A stretch of DNA of 64,000 nucleotides from Rotaria sp. Silwood1 (GCA_905250075.1 CAJNOP010000275.1:62001-126000); one strand, 5' to 3'; counted from the first letter of the stretch, positions 22,740-35,680 are shown. Program-made: numbers and translations. Notes: generated by a model not told the origin, from the letters alone.

Positions 22740-25352
22740 ATATATATATATAAGTTATAATTCTATAAACTAAAGTAGAAACATCAACAACCCATTGAAT
22801 AAGAAGTAGTTTTCTTAAAGAATTTTAGTTTAATTTTGAACAAGAACTGATCATGAATGACCAAATTTGATATCCTAACTGCATACAAGCCTTCGATATT
22901 CAAATGATTAGCTGTTCAGTTACGAAACATAAATATGCTACTCTATACTTTATTTTGCTTCTGAATTCAATTGTTCCAAGAAAAAAAAACAAGTAATTTT
23001 CCCAACGAAAGATACTGAAAAAAGAAAAATACTCAAAACTAGATATAGAATCTTTTATATACATAATGATTGAAAACTTTGTCGGATGGCAGCGTTATGG
23101 GTTAAACTTTATATCCAATAGATGAACGGATTATCCAGGGGTCGCTAGAACATGAAAATCGTTCTTTGTCCATATTCCACCACAACTGCCCGTAAAAAGA
23201 TAACAACAATGATTGAAGAAATAACGCGATATTCTCAACAATTCTTGTAATGTCATTTTAGTTATGAATAGCCTTATTTGTTTTTTTTTGTGCTGAGGCA
23301 TTTTAATGATAAAAGAATGGATGTTTCATTAAATAATACTTGTACAATTGAATAGTATAATTGAATACTTATACATCATTCCGGTTAGAAAAGTTTTCAA
23401 GTATGAAAACTTATCACATTATAAGAAAACATATTATTGGCATCTCATATGATTTATACTATATAATCATACTATTTATAATATATTGTATAGAGAAGAA
23501 ATCTTGAGAATGTATCTAGCACAGTTACGTTTGCAAAATAGAAAAAAATGCTAAAGCAATAGAAAAAAACCGATTATCTTTTATAGAAAATAATTTTCAG
23601 AATCTATTCATTTGTTTCTCTATCTCTAGTTCAGTTTACTTTGTTTACTGATTGCTCAATCAATAGAGTCTGATATGTAGCACATTATTATCTTCGTTGA
23701 ACATAAGAACGAATAAAAAAAATCTTCGTTCTTGAAAGATACATTTTCAGAGAATAAAAATATCAATATATATATATATATCGAATCAAGTTCTTGTTCA
23801 GGTCAAAGTCAAAACATCAAAGTTCTGATAATCGTTGCTAATGGCTCGTAGACAGTAGTACTTAGTTGCAAAGCAAGAGCTCATAACTCGCTCATAAGCT
23901 ATAGAAATTTTGATCACAAGGTTGAAGGTATATTTTGGGTTTATAAAATATCTCTATATTATTTAATATGTCAACTCATAAATAGCTTACTCATTTGAAC
24001 TCATCTTTTTATGATAGATACATTAACTTAATCTATATGCACAGTAAAAATTTCAAGTCAAACGGATGTTGTTTTAGTGAGATATGAATTTCATAAAAAA
24101 ATCACAAAAAGTGCTTTTGTTTTGACGATAGTGCTCTTTGATAAATTTTTAATATCTCGAGAATGGAATAATATTTTTTCAAACGGCTTGCGTTAAAATT
24201 CATAGATTCTGGCTCTGTATAAGAATATCTTAATTCGAGGAGATTCTAAGCCTAATGATGCTTAGTCTTACTTCAGGTATTTTTTCGTTTAAGTTATAAA
24301 GTAAACAAATATTTGTAAATGTATTTTTTTCTTTATTTTTGAGATGATATTTTTAAAATCGATATATTTTATAAATAAGCATATGATTATTTTCTTCTTC
24401 GATTCATGATCACTACAGAAAACCTATGAAGAGATAGGCAACATATATGCTATTCTTTCAACAAAAAGTTATCTTGATTTTATTCAAAGTTTTTTAGATA
24501 AAAATTAAGACTCCACGTTAGAGGTTCATTTTTCATATCTAACATTAGGATATTCAAGCAAAAAATTATCCTAATGTTAACAAAGGTTTTTATTCAGTCT
24601 TTTCTTTATCCAAAAAAACGAAGAATTGCTAGTGAAAAGCTGTCCTAACATTGATAATAACCATATTTGGTAATTAAGGTGTAGCTCGAACATTTATAGT
24701 TTTTTTAATCAAATCAGAGAACTATTCATGTAGGAAATGTGATCATGAATCTAAGGAAAATAAATAATCATATAACTCACATGAATTGAATACAAGATCA
24801 AACAAATTGTTTTATTTTTAACAGTTTGATGATTGCAGAATTAAAAACACTCAATTTCATGAAAAATTCAATTTTTAAATGCTGATACTGTTCGCGCATC
24901 TTTTGCATTAATTAATCAATAACGATTGCGCATTTTATAAATCGTTAGAAATATTTGAAAAATGAAATTAATTGTAAGAAAAAAATGCGACATTTGATTG
25001 GCATATGTAGTGAGCATATGCGGTGAGAAATACTTCAAAAAAAAATAATAAAAAAATCCTAGAAAGTTTGTTTTATTTATTAGTTCAATTAAACATTATA
25101 TTATACAAATTTTTATTCTGTTCCTAATTTCCAAACATCGTTTTAAAAGAGTCACGAACTAATGTATTTTTTAAAATTGTACGCATACACTTTGATATTA
25201 CAAACTTGTCATGTCAGTGCATCTATTCGTGCTGAATGGCATAACTGTTATATTTGAGATATCTACTATAATCTTTATAACATATCATTTGTGACATTCT
25301 ATAGCCTACGCACAAAACCAATATCCACCTATAATGTTCAAAAATATTTTTT
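22740..25352. other. No gene seen, AT-rich
   Basis: 2.6 kb of AT-rich sequence with stops in all frames. Only small features are visible: a (TA)n run near 23766 and a short inverted AACATTAGGATA pair near 24541-24580. Confidence 0.5.
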
Positions 25353-25437
25353 TGTGGGTGTGTGAGTGTGGGGTGTTTGGGTGTGGGTGGGTGTAGGTAT
25401 GGCTTAATATAATACCCACACTCACACCCTTCAGGCC
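25353..25437. repeat. Head-to-head telomere-like array, locus D
   Basis: A G-rich half (about 25353-25402, GTGGGTG units) is followed after an AT loop by CCCACACTCACACCC (about 25421-25437). Compact and partly degenerate. Confidence 0.65.
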
Positions 25438-25494
25438 AGGATTTGCCCTTGCGGAGGGGATACACAGGTCGAATCGAGCCGAAAAGGTGTCCAT

Positions 25495-25735
25495 TCGATA
25501 GAGCTCGACGAGTTCTATCTTGGTATATCATTTTCAGTTTTTGGTATACCCTATAGGCGAATCACGGTGCGCTTTATGGGAAATGCGTGTTGTTTTGCTT
25601 ATTTTTGTCAGTATTTTGGGTTTTTTCCATGAAGGAGGAGCGTTGGAAAATAAGTAAATAGTGGAATCGATAGAACTTGTCGAGATCTATGTTGGTATAG
25701 CCTTTTTACAGTTTGGTATAACCTACAGACGAATC
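25495..25735. repeat. Pair of ~69-bp direct repeats
   Basis: 25495-25563 and 25667-25735 are about 75-80% alike: both begin TCGATAGARCT, contain TTCTATSTTGGTATA-like and TTTGGTATA words, and end GGCGAATC / GACGAATC. They lie right after locus D. Function unknown; possibly remnants of a tandem repeat. Confidence 0.55.
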
Positions 25736-26109
25736 CAGTTACAGAATACTCGAATTCAGCTCCAGGATATCCTACGTGTTCTACGCTTTCACCTATTGGT
25801 TATAAGACCTTATCTAATATCTTGAAAAAGGAATCAGATGAATTTATCATTGCTTTTACTGGAGATTATTTTCAATTCTCGATCTGTGCAAAAAAATCAA
25901 AGAAAAAACTTTTATTCGATTTTTGAATTATCTACATCTTAAATATTATTTCAATGCTAATATTTTAATAATTTATTGTATCAAAATACGCACACAAATA
26001 AAAAAAAGAGATATTTCCCAAAAAAGAAGTGCGCAAGAAAATAATAACAAAGAAAAACTTTTTTTAAATCCACAAACGTATTTTAAACAAAGAATACGTG
26101 AAAGGTATC

Positions 26110-28189
26110 TTAATGAAGAGATTTAGAATATATACAGAAAAAAAATGAACTAACAATGTAATTTGTTTTTCCTCGTTTTTCATTAGAGTTTTTCTGTTTT
26201 TTATTTAATGTTGTTGTTTTTTTCATTAATTTTGTATTTATTGTACTTGTTTCATCAACATAACTTATTTCTGTTCTACAATTTATTGGTTTTCGTAAAT
26301 GAATTCCACACATATCAAATTGATCAAATATTGAATTAATATCTTCTTGATTATCATCATGAACAGTTGATGATGACGATGATAATGATCGACATAAGAA
26401 TTTTGATTTATAACTCATTGTTGGTGAATATTTTGAGTTTTTTTCTTTTTCATTACCAACAAAATGTACACGATATTGTTTTGTAAATCTTGATGAACCA
26501 TTTAATGAACTTGAACGTGGAAATTGTGATGTTATTATTGATTTTGTACATGATATTAAAGACAACATTCCATTTGAATGAAGGTTATTTTGTTGAATCA
26601 ATTTTGTACTTATTGAATGATTACTTATTTGTGATGCACATTCATTTGAACAAAATAATATACCATAATCTTGTAAAAAATCACTATTATTTAAAGGAAT
26701 AAGACAGACATAACAATAAAAACATGTTTCTGTTGCATGCTACTGATGTGATTCATAAGTTATTCGAGCTTGAGAGGGCCCAATGGGTTCACAACATATA
26801 TCACAATATTCTGCATACGTTGTTTCGAAACAATCTAAACAAAATAATTGGCCTCGTCGCTCAATATAACGTTCACCAGCTAAATATTGTTTATAAAATG
26901 AACAACAAAATCGATACATATCCGAACCACGATCTTTATATTCATTACATGTAAAAATAAATATAATCTAAATAGATAAATAAGAAATAAAAATTAGTTT
27001 TTTTCTTACTCAATCATTTACAAATATATCACCATAAATAAGTTTGACAAAGCTTAATTATTCATTCGCTTTATTAGAATTATTTACAAAGTTGTGTAGT
27101 TATCAAAGAATATCAGATGAAGAATAATATCTGTCCTAAGATCTCAATATTTCGATCTTTATTACTAGTAATTCACATATTATAGTCATGTTTTTATTAC
27201 AGTATGAAATGAAAGACGTTCTTCCTTATCACTAAATCAGTTTGAATATTGTTAGATTATGATATAATGTTTTGAATGAGCTAACTCATGAGTTGGATAT
27301 ATTGCTAACCACAAGATGGATGAAGTATGAAAGTTTTTTCTTCAACAAAATACATACTAGATCGCCTCCTGTATATCGTCGTTTATATAAGTTAGCACGA
27401 TGTTATTCACAATAAAGTTGACCATTTTTATAAAAATATATTAAATTAACAAGAAATTGTTTACATTTTGTACATATAAAACATTGTGGATGCCAAATAC
27501 TATTACAATCGACTCGTTTGATATATATACATGTCGAACGTGAATCCATTAATTCAAGACACTCAAAAGAAAAGAGAAAAAAATTATTATTAATATTTAA
27601 TTATTTGCCTCTTATTTAACATTCAGTGCTTTAGTAAATGTCTAACATACTTGTTGTTTACTATGATCAATGAACTTTTGACATCATCTGTATATTCAAC
27701 ATATTTAACTACTTATAGTCTATCGTTTGGTGAGATGATTATTTTTTTCTATCATGTATATCTATTATTAGTATCGATTATTATGATATGATTTTTTCAA
27801 AGAAGTTTTTGACGAGAATGATAGATCATTATCACCATGAATAAAAGTTAACTTTTAGTTTTTAACAATTGTTCTATTCACATCCCTTTTAGATATTAAA
27901 AATTTTTCAAATATTCTCTATTCAATCTATTATCAAATTTTTAAATCTAATCTACATCTATGAATTTCTTTTCATTTTATAATCTTTGTATCTTTGTTAA
28001 TCTTTATTCATAATAATATGAAAGAAGATTGACATATTCTTAAACTTACTCCATGACATGGTGTAGGTGATTGACTATCGGATAATATTGTAGTAAACCC
28101 ATAACCAAATGCATTATCTTGTTCTTCAATGAATCTGTTCACTTCATTTATGTCATGTTTAAGGAAAAATTGTGTTCTTTTAAACATTT
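26110..28189 (-). pseudogene. Prickle-type PET/LIM protein pseudogene, copy 2
   Basis: Three minus-strand exons. Exon 1 (28189-28050) starts with an ATG and reads FKRTQFFLKHDINEVNRFIE and FGYGFTTILSD, compatible with a short PET-like N-terminus. Exon 2 (27561 to about 27360) is LIM1: WHPQCFICTKCKQFLVNLIY, with a TAA straight after LYCE where prickle has a basic residue. Exon 3 (26966-26110) is LIM2-LIM3 plus a Ser-rich tail; the invariant Trp of the HWHATETCF block is a TAG, and a LIM2 zinc ligand (second Cys of CxxC) is Tyr (FCCSFYKQY). Two stops and a lost ligand mean it is not functional. Its tail (KLIQQNN...) is homologous to copy 1 (KLVQQNK...), so they are paralogues. Confidence 0.8.
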
Positions 28190-28445
28190 TCTATTCAAAA
28201 CACTATCCAAATAAATCCAATCAATAATTTGAAATCTACTATTTATTAGGTCTTTTTGTTTATGTTTTATTAACGATAATACTGGAACGAAAAATGTTAT
28301 GCTATCTTTCAACTAATTTTTGTTCATCTATTCCCTCGCATTTTATACATCGGTCACGACAAAGAAATATGTATTATCAACGAAAGAATGGACTAATGTA
28401 TGAGTGGATCGTAGAGGTTCTAGTCAATGCAAATGGTCTATATAG

Positions 28446-28650
28446 GCCAGAGATGTCCATGGTGGTGCTACCGTTGCCTCACCGCTTCCACCATGGTGGC
28501 AGCGGTGCGGTAGCGGCAAGTTTTGTTTCTTTATCGTCGCGGCACGGAGCGGCAGCGGCAAGTTTTCATTTTTACCGTCGCGGTGCGTCGCGGCAGCGGC
28601 TAGTTTTCTTTTTTTACCGTCGCAGTGCGTCGCGGCAGCGGTTGAAATTT
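28446..28650. repeat. GC-rich ~42-bp minisatellite
   Basis: About four copies of a unit containing GCGGCAGCGGCAAGTTTT and TTTTTACCGTC, with a palindromic head (CCATGGTGG...CCACCATGG). Open frames on both strands (28294-28686 plus, 28424-28654 minus) are created by this repeat. Confidence 0.75.
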
Positions 28651-29404
28651 CCATTTTTTTTCCGAGAAAATCTAATGCTTGAGTAGATTATTTTACTATG
28701 ATTCAAAGTAAACCGATTTTTTTCTCAACCAGTATATTTTCATTACACTTTAATCGTCTAATAGAAATATAAAGGTTAGCGTCATGTAATTACATGATAA
28801 CATTATGTAGGAGCATTTTACTAGATTGTCAAGAGTTCATATTCTACCCCATTTATTATTTATATATATAAGAGACTATACACACGAAAATGTTCGAATC
28901 ATTATTAGATGTAAAAGTTTTAAATGTCAGATATATTTCGAAAAAAGGAAATGAGTTATTTCCAATTCTCGTGCAAATGAAAATCCAATCCAATTTTCTT
29001 TTCGATCCTTAAATTTCAACACATTTCGTGACATTCTTTTATTGTAAAATAACCGATAGAGACATGAATAAGTATTGATAATACAGATTAACGATGTATC
29101 GAATGAAAGCAAATACAAACAGAATAGACGTAGTAACTATATTACAGTCATTTTAGTAAAGTAAAGAATAGCGAATTGGCTTTCTGTTCATAAGTCAACT
29201 TATTATGATTGGAACAATCCACAAAACAAAGCACTATCTTATTCTATTTACAAATTAGTTTTTTGTGACCATGAATTTGATTTATTTTCTGGATGTAATG
29301 GATTTGATTTTTGTCTTTGTTTTAGTATAATATTACATGTGCTATTAAATTATCTTGAATGCCTAGTATGGATCTTTCACCGGTAAACCTGAATTTGATC
29401 GAAA
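28651..29404. other. No feature seen
   Basis: AT-rich sequence without a supported exon; the minus-strand frame at 28927-29118 is not convincing. Confidence 0.45.
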
Positions 29405-29530
29405 GTGAAAATGTCGAAAGTAAAAATGTCGAAGGTAAAATGTCGAAAATAAAAATATCGAAAATAGAAATGTCGAAAAACAAAAATACCGAAAATAAAA
29501 TGTCGAAAAACAAAAATGTCGAAAGACTAT
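29405..29530. repeat. AAAATGTCGAAA minisatellite
   Basis: About eight imperfect tandem copies of a 16-18 bp unit, AAAATGTCGAAARTA. The frame across it (repeating MSKxK) is a by-product. Confidence 0.8.
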
Positions 29531-29618
29531 GCACGAGACTGGAAAAAGAAAAGATATTGTTGTATTGTTTTATTAGAGATTTTGGTTCTAGTCCAGGTTA
29601 CTCACAGACTTCACTGCA

Positions 29619-29906
29619 GCAGTGTCACAGATCCACGAAATCGGGGATCTCAGAGGTCTTCATGGAGATGTTATATATACAAGCATTTTCACCCTACTCA
29701 TATATTACACATATCTGATATTAGCCTTTATCTCTACAAGAGATACCGTATCTCTGATAAGATCTCTGTAAGAGATGCCACATCCCCAGGATTTACATCT
29801 CCTTATNNNNNNNNNNNNNNNNNNNNNNNNNNNNNNNNNNNNNNNNNNNNNNNNNNNNNNNNNNNNNNNNNNNNNNNNNNNNNNNNNNNNNNNNNNNNNN
29901 NNNNNN
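29619..29906. repeat. Foldback-type terminus, AGAGAT palindromes, then 100-N gap
   Basis: 29619 starts GTGTCACAGATCCACGAAAT, a close match to the start of the 10.54-kb foldback. It is followed by GAGATCTC-type words and paired AGAGAT / ATCTCT at 29733-29783. Exactly 100 N follow (29807-29906). The gap plausibly swallowed the rest of an inverted structure. Confidence 0.5.
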
Positions 29907-29959
29907 TTCAAATTTATTCAAAAAATGCCAACGGCCATTTAACTCTGAAATGGACATTA

Positions 29960-30342
29960 CCTATGTGAAAAAAAGACCAAAAAATCTGATTTTAATCGAT
30001 TTTAACCGATCTTGATCGTTTTTAATCGATTTTAATCTAATTCATCGACGTTTTGGCCTACACGACTAAGTATGAATTGGTGTCATATGTGGAAGTGTAT
30101 CAAAGATAGGGCTAGTAGTACACTTACCATTTGTCAACGTGAAGAGTCAGAAAAAATAATCAAAAATTGGAGTTTCTAAGTTAAAACTGGAGAAAAACGC
30201 GTTTTATAGTCATAGCAATTAAAATCGATTAAAATCAGACAATCGGGTTCAAATCGGATTAAAGTTGTGCCATTTTAGTCGATTTTTAATCAGAAAAAAA
30301 TTGATTAAAATCAGATTTTTTGGTCGTTTTTTTCTACATGGG
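29960..30342. mobile_element. CCYATGT-ended palindrome-core element (AATCGATT type)
   Basis: The left end CCTATGTGAAAAAAAGACC and the right end GTTTTTTTCTACATGGG are inverted copies, flanked by TA on both sides (29958-29959, 30343-30344). The sub-ends hold repeated TTTTAATCGATTTTAA words in both orientations. No coding capacity. Confidence 0.72.
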
Positions 30343-30344
30343 TA

Positions 30345-31642
30345 TTCGATTCACCAATTTGTCAACAGCAAAATGTCACTAAGTTTATCATTCCTTTTGA
30401 GACTACTTGTGATGACATTAGAGATTGGAAGGAAGGTTGAAAACAATATCATTTTTTCTCGCTTCGGATTCTATTACAAACATCAACTGCTGATACCGAG
30501 TGGAATGTCACTGATGATCATAAATGCAACCATCATAACGGTTTTATGATTGAAGAATGCTCGAAGTTAAAATCTTTGGAAATGCTCAGAGCCAGTGGGT
30601 TCAATTGAGTTAAAACCAATCGAATTATACTGTGTTGATGAAATTCATTTTCTTTCACCACAGAAATTCTATTGTTGCGTAGTTCTTAATGCAGATGATA
30701 TTCAGAATGAGTTTAGATGCCGACACATATTAACAAAAAGTTCTACTCATATCTAGGAACTCATGTGTTTTGTTTTAGGCTACCTTTCATGACTATTTTT
30801 AGCTTTTCTCAATGACTCTGATGCCGAAAAGTCTCTAACATCTAGACTACTCGAAGCAGAAAAGACGGAAAAATAATTCTTTTTCTAATTTATTTTGTTC
30901 TTTTGTTTTTACATAAAATTTATGGTCTTGATTGTATACATTTCAATTCCGTAGCAAATTATGTCGAAACCCTTTTTAAAACACGTCTTCAAATTTCTTT
31001 GGACTTTTAAATTTGAAGTTGAAATTGACTTTAACAGACAAAGAACCTCATTTTGTTTCTGGTGCATTATATGAAGCGCAAATCTCAAGTTCTGCCAGCC
31101 TGACGTCGTTATCCCATTATCCTTGTCTGATTCGGCTGAAAGTTAACTACACATACTTGGAAGTATTCTCTAGATATAGGTTTTTTGTTTCTATTTATGG
31201 TCTTTCAGACTATAGTTACAGGGTTTCGAAAATTACGCGTTTGTTGTTCAGCCGGAAGTTTCGATGTTCTAGAGAATTAATAGAAAAAGAGTAGGCGCGA
31301 TCGATGACGACCAGGAATATGTAGAAAAGAAGTGTTGACAGTGGCAAAAGATGCCGAAAATGAACAAAGATTCATAGAAAGCGCTTATTACAGATCCGAA
31401 TACAGACGTGACAAAATTTCTGGTTTTAATTGATGTTTTTAGACCTAGCCTTTCAGACCAAGGAATTAATGAAGATTATTGATATTTTTGGGAGTAACTT
31501 ATCTTGCTCTTGTTCACGTTTTTTTTTCGGACTGGTCCCTTTGCATGAGTGTTCGCTTGAAACACAAACAATCGTTGTCTGATGCTTGATCTGTTCTTTT
31601 GTAGACAGTCACTGGATGTTGTTATAGAATACTACACCATTA
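30345..31642. other. Unassigned, some protein-like stretches
   Basis: Short protein-like frames occur, for example around 30470-30600 (DTEWNVTDDHKCNHHNGF) and 31013-31294, but they lack joined exons, a start, or any recognisable motif. They may be remains of a decayed gene. No gene is called. Confidence 0.35.
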
Positions 31643-34083
31643 ATGTGGCGAAAGTGTATGATTTTCACTGTTCTCCTATGTTCAATCTTATTCATGATAC
31701 AATTTTATTTGTATATTATTGACTACGTTCAACAAAGTTCCAACAAATTCTTCTATCACTTTGATAACAATACCAATTACAATCCTGATGATTTTATTAA
31801 TCATGGATTTAGCCATATCGAATTTAAGCAAGCCATCGAGCGTGAGCTCCATTTGAAACAAGAGTATGATCTGACCGCTGTGCTACTTCATTGGAAGCGT
31901 CTGTCAGGCGTGCAAAGAAGTTGCAAACATTTTATTGAGAGTGGTATCTTCAAACAAGTTATTGTTTGGAATAATAATCCGCAAATAATTCTCAATGCTA
32001 GCCAGTTTACAATGAGCAATGATTCGTCAACATTTATTCGTGTGATTAATTCGAAAGAAAATCTAAAGGATGAAGCCAAATATCGTGCCTGCGCTATAGC
32101 TAAAACACGTGCATGTTTCTATGCCGACGATGATTGGAACACGGCTCTTTATATCAAAAGTCTAGTGGCTAGTTTTCGCTCAGATCCAAAGGTATTGCAT
32201 TCGATGACCAACTCATACACATACTATAGCCATCTAATATGGACCTTCTTTGATCTTGGAATTGATCTACACACGGGTTTCACATGGATTGGATGTGGTA
32301 GCGTTTTTCTACGTGAACACGCTGAACGACATCTTCAATTGCTCCATACATATTTAAAAAATGATCAGGGTAGGAAAAATCATGATCTCGAGATCTAGTA
32401 TTATTCTGTTATACAATGATCATCCCAGGTCAAAGAAAACGGCGTCGTAAACGGCCGTAAACGGTATAAAACGATGAAAAACGGCGCTATTACGGACCGT
32501 AAACCGTCAGCCCGTTTTACGACCACCGTTTAGTGCAGTAAACGATCATCGTTTTTACAAGAAACGGTCACCGTTTTTCGCCGTATTTTAGCCGTAAAAT
32601 GGGATGATAAAAATAATGCGAGAAGCAATATTGTATAATATTGCACGATATTGTATGGAGACCGTTTTTCGGCATACCGTTTTACGGCTAAAATACAGTG
32701 AAAAACGATGACTGTTTCTTGTAAAAACGATGATCGTTTACTGCACTAAACGGTGGCCGTAAAACTGGCTGACAGATTATGGCCCGCAATAGCACCGTTT
32801 TATGCCGTTTACGACGCCGTTACGAACATCCGGAATGATCCACCTGGGATGTCGATCCAAGAATCTCTGCAACTAAATCTTTCATATCCCTTATGGAAAC
32901 ATTTCTTTTCTTGACTCGTCAAATGGTTTCTTATTATAGTTTCTGATTTAACTTGCCACCATATTGAAATGATAAACAGAGGAATGACACCTGACCCAGA
33001 GATGGATTTGCTCTCGCGAGGAAAATGAAATCCTATTGAATTTACATTTTCAAAAATTCAAAGATTCTTCCAGGAAAAATTTCTGACTGAGTAAATTTTA
33101 TTATTTTTATGCTTACGATTGTTGATTCGCAGGCGCAGCATATGTACAAAATTGATTAACGATACTGTGCTTATTCGGAATCAGTGTTGTGCTAAATAAT
33201 ACGAGCTCCGACTTCAGAATCAATCTATTAGGGTCAAACCAAAGCGAATCTCTTTGATCTATATATGTTAGTCATCTATTGACTACTTTCAGATTTAATA
33301 CGACTCGGTGATGTATTCTTTTCTATTTGGCTCAATGATGTTCCGACAGAAATGCACACAGCCATTCACAATTTACCTGTAGGTCCCGCTGACAATAAAG
33401 TATCATTCTCGACGACACCCGATTTCGCTCGCCTCCAGCACAAAAGTTCTGTTCTTGCCATTCGAATTCTTGAACATTCTCTACGTTTCAATCAATCAAA
33501 AGGTGATGCAGCATTTTCTCGTCAATCAAATCGTCGCTATCCAAATTACGTGAAATCGCCCAGTCCCAAAGACGACTTCATCTTCTATACCAATATTCTT
33601 CCAATAGATATTGAACATATTCCATTCAACATTTCACGAGACTTTGAACGAGGCACTCATAAAACTTTGCCTCTAGGTCCTCATGTAGACTATTTTCTGT
33701 CCTACAGCACATGGAAAGCCATAGATAACATTCTTGAAACATGTTGGCGTAGTACTCGATCCACTTTAGCAGGAGACTTTTTTGCCATTGACTTTTTCCG
33801 TGTTCGCACTAATATTTCATTTATTCTCGATATTGTACACAGCCGTGCGTTCCAAGCTAGTCTCGACATGAGTATTTCATTCGATGGCCTTCGGTGGATA
33901 TCTTATCGATCATTTAAAGGTATAGTTATCAAAACTAATCCGACTACATCCAATTATCTACTTACGATACTCATTGATTCAGCCAAATTTAGTCTCGGTT
34001 TCGAATCATTCCGCTACTTCGCTTTCAAGGCGATGAACACTTCTGATGATTATTTTCAAGTATGCGAGATTAAAATAGTCTAA
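31643..34083 (+). CDS. EXTL/GT64-like Golgi glycosyltransferase, two exons
   Basis: Exon 1 is 31643-32369 and exon 2 is 33293-34083 (donor GTAGGA, acceptor TACTTTCAG); together they encode about 505 residues. An N-terminal hydrophobic segment (about residues 5-28, IFTVLLCSILFMIQFYLYII) predicts a type II membrane anchor with a luminal catalytic domain. The middle shows TAVLLHWKRLSGVQRSCKHF, VWNNNP and the acidic YADDDW, a DxD-type nucleotide-sugar/metal site, followed by WIGCGSVFLR and, across the splice, DLIRLGDVFFSIWLNDVP. This order is like exostosin-family (GT64) transferases. The last ~120 residues resemble a beta-sandwich carbohydrate-binding tail. The 923-bp intron carries a palindromic insertion (32421-32851). 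Both exons are intact. The donor sugar and acceptor cannot be told. Confidence 0.72.
32421..32851. mobile_element. CATCCCAGGT-ended palindrome-core element (AAACGGCCGT type)
   Basis: 431 bp with inverted CATCCCAGGT / ACCTGGGATG ends. The whole interior is a long imperfect palindrome of words such as AAACGG, CCGTTTT, CGTAAAACGG, centred near 32630. It lies in the intron of the glycosyltransferase gene, so it is tolerated. No convincing target duplication. Confidence 0.75.
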
Positions 34084-34965
34084 AAGCTTAAAATGAGTAT
34101 GCTGTGACACCATTTCGGAGAGAAGAGGTGCTTGAACTACGGATTGTTGCTGTTTATTGCCTTCTTGACTTTCTCTATTCAATTTTCACTGCGTTCACAC
34201 ATATCACAATCAGATCTAATAAAACCTCCCTATGGTGAACACTGTAGGAACTGTCGAAAAATGTTCAGTATGAGAGGTGCTCGCCATATAGAGGTTTTGC
34301 ATATAGTGAACTGTTATATATGTACATAGTGATCATTGAGACTACGTTGACTATTACACATTTTATGTGTACGGTTCACGACAGCTAGATCAAAGCAGGA
34401 AACGCAGTCTTTCATTTCCTGTATGATTGTTTCATCAATCTGTATCCTTCATAAAAGAGTGTTTGAATCCTTTCGAGCCGATGTAGAGTTAAGTGAGCTG
34501 TGAATAATCGAATTGGCCCAAATAGGATTTTTTGTTATTCGTTTCGGGCTTTGGCTATTATCTTAATTTTTCTGTTCACACAATTTTCCAATACATTGCT
34601 GAATGGCAAGTTCATAGTTGCACAACAGTCTTTGCATTGATCTTTGTTGGTATTAATAAGGAGCACTTTTTCTCCAAAACATTTTCGAATGGTATCATAT
34701 ATCGACAAAGACACTCAAGATTTCGCTAGATTCCTTTGTTAAAACAACCACAAGTTTTCAGAATTGTAAGAAAAAGTCTTCTTCGACAAATGGTGACATT
34801 CATCATTTCATTGTGCTGAACTTCACTGCCATACTGATTGCTTGTATAGGTAGATTACAATGAATTACAAAGTGAATATAATGCACATTCTAAGCCCATA
34901 TGAAGCGATTTTCTAGCTGTAATCTTTGTACTCTCAATATCGCTCATAAAATGCACCTCTTTTAG
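34084..34965. other. Intergenic between glycosyltransferase and FkbM gene
   Basis: No supported gene. An AATAAA about 130 bp after the glycosyltransferase stop is a plausible poly-A signal. Short frames at 34132-34329 and 34532-34729 have no recognisable content. Confidence 0.4.
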
Positions 34966-35680
34966 ATGAATATGGTGACAATGGTCCATTCGCGCATATC
35001 ACATTTTATCAGTTTTACAGGTCTATTATTCATTCTGATATACATTCAACGAATATACTTCCTCGCTTTTCATTCTCCCCACTTAACGCAACCGTCATTT
35101 AGATCATCGTCGTTCACTTATCATGATCTCATTGATCTCAATATTGTAACTAACGAGATATTTCGATGTGTCAAGACTAAAATTTTATTGAACAAACATA
35201 GTACTACCGTATGTGTACATGATATAACATAAGACCGAGATGTGAGTGGTTTGCTCGTTTCAGCTGGCATTTGGGAGGAACCCTTGGTGACACGTTTCGT
35301 ACGCATTCTTTCCACTCATCGTCACTTGTCCTTTTTCGACATCGGTGCCAATATCGGTGTATACACAATGTATGCTGCATCCTTAGGCTGTCCCACTGTG
35401 ATTGCGATTGAATGTTTTCATCCAAATATCGAGCGAATCCGTCGAGCAATACAACTCGAACAGGTTCAACAACGCGTTGTTCTTGTGCCTCGTGCTCTCT
35501 ACAGTCGATCAGGTGTCTTTTTATCATTGAGATCAAATATTGAAAATAATATTGGCTCACAGAGACTAAATAATGAAGTGGCAAGAAACGCACAAGATCA
35601 TCTTGTTGTACAAACAATTCGTTTCGATGATCTATTGTCGATTGTCAATGATCGAAATATTCGCGAAGCAGTGATCAAAA
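34966..35680 (+). pseudogene. FkbM-family methyltransferase, truncated at a telomere-like array
   Basis: An ATG at 34966 opens a protein with a hydrophobic anchor (FISFTGLLFILIYIQRIYFL, residues about 13-32) and then a Rossmann-type methyltransferase: FFDIGANIGVYTMYAASLG (SAM-binding motif I), VIAIECFHPNIERI, VQQRVVLVPRALYSRSGVFL, and TIRFDDLLSI, all in the order of the FkbM family, which O-methylates sugars and other small substrates. Two defects are visible. A TAA at 35230-35232 interrupts the frame before DRDVSGLL. The sequence then runs REAVIK and turns at 35681 into (TGTGGG)n, exactly where FkbM proteins continue with a K-x-D-x-E-G motif. The missing C-terminus is not found beyond the array. 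A membrane-anchored luminal enzyme next to a glycosyltransferase suggests glycan modification. Confidence 0.8.

Noticed and set aside
28294..28686. 130-residue frame with Ala/Arg-rich middle
   Set aside because: Spans a GC-rich minisatellite; the opposite strand is equally open over the same bases.
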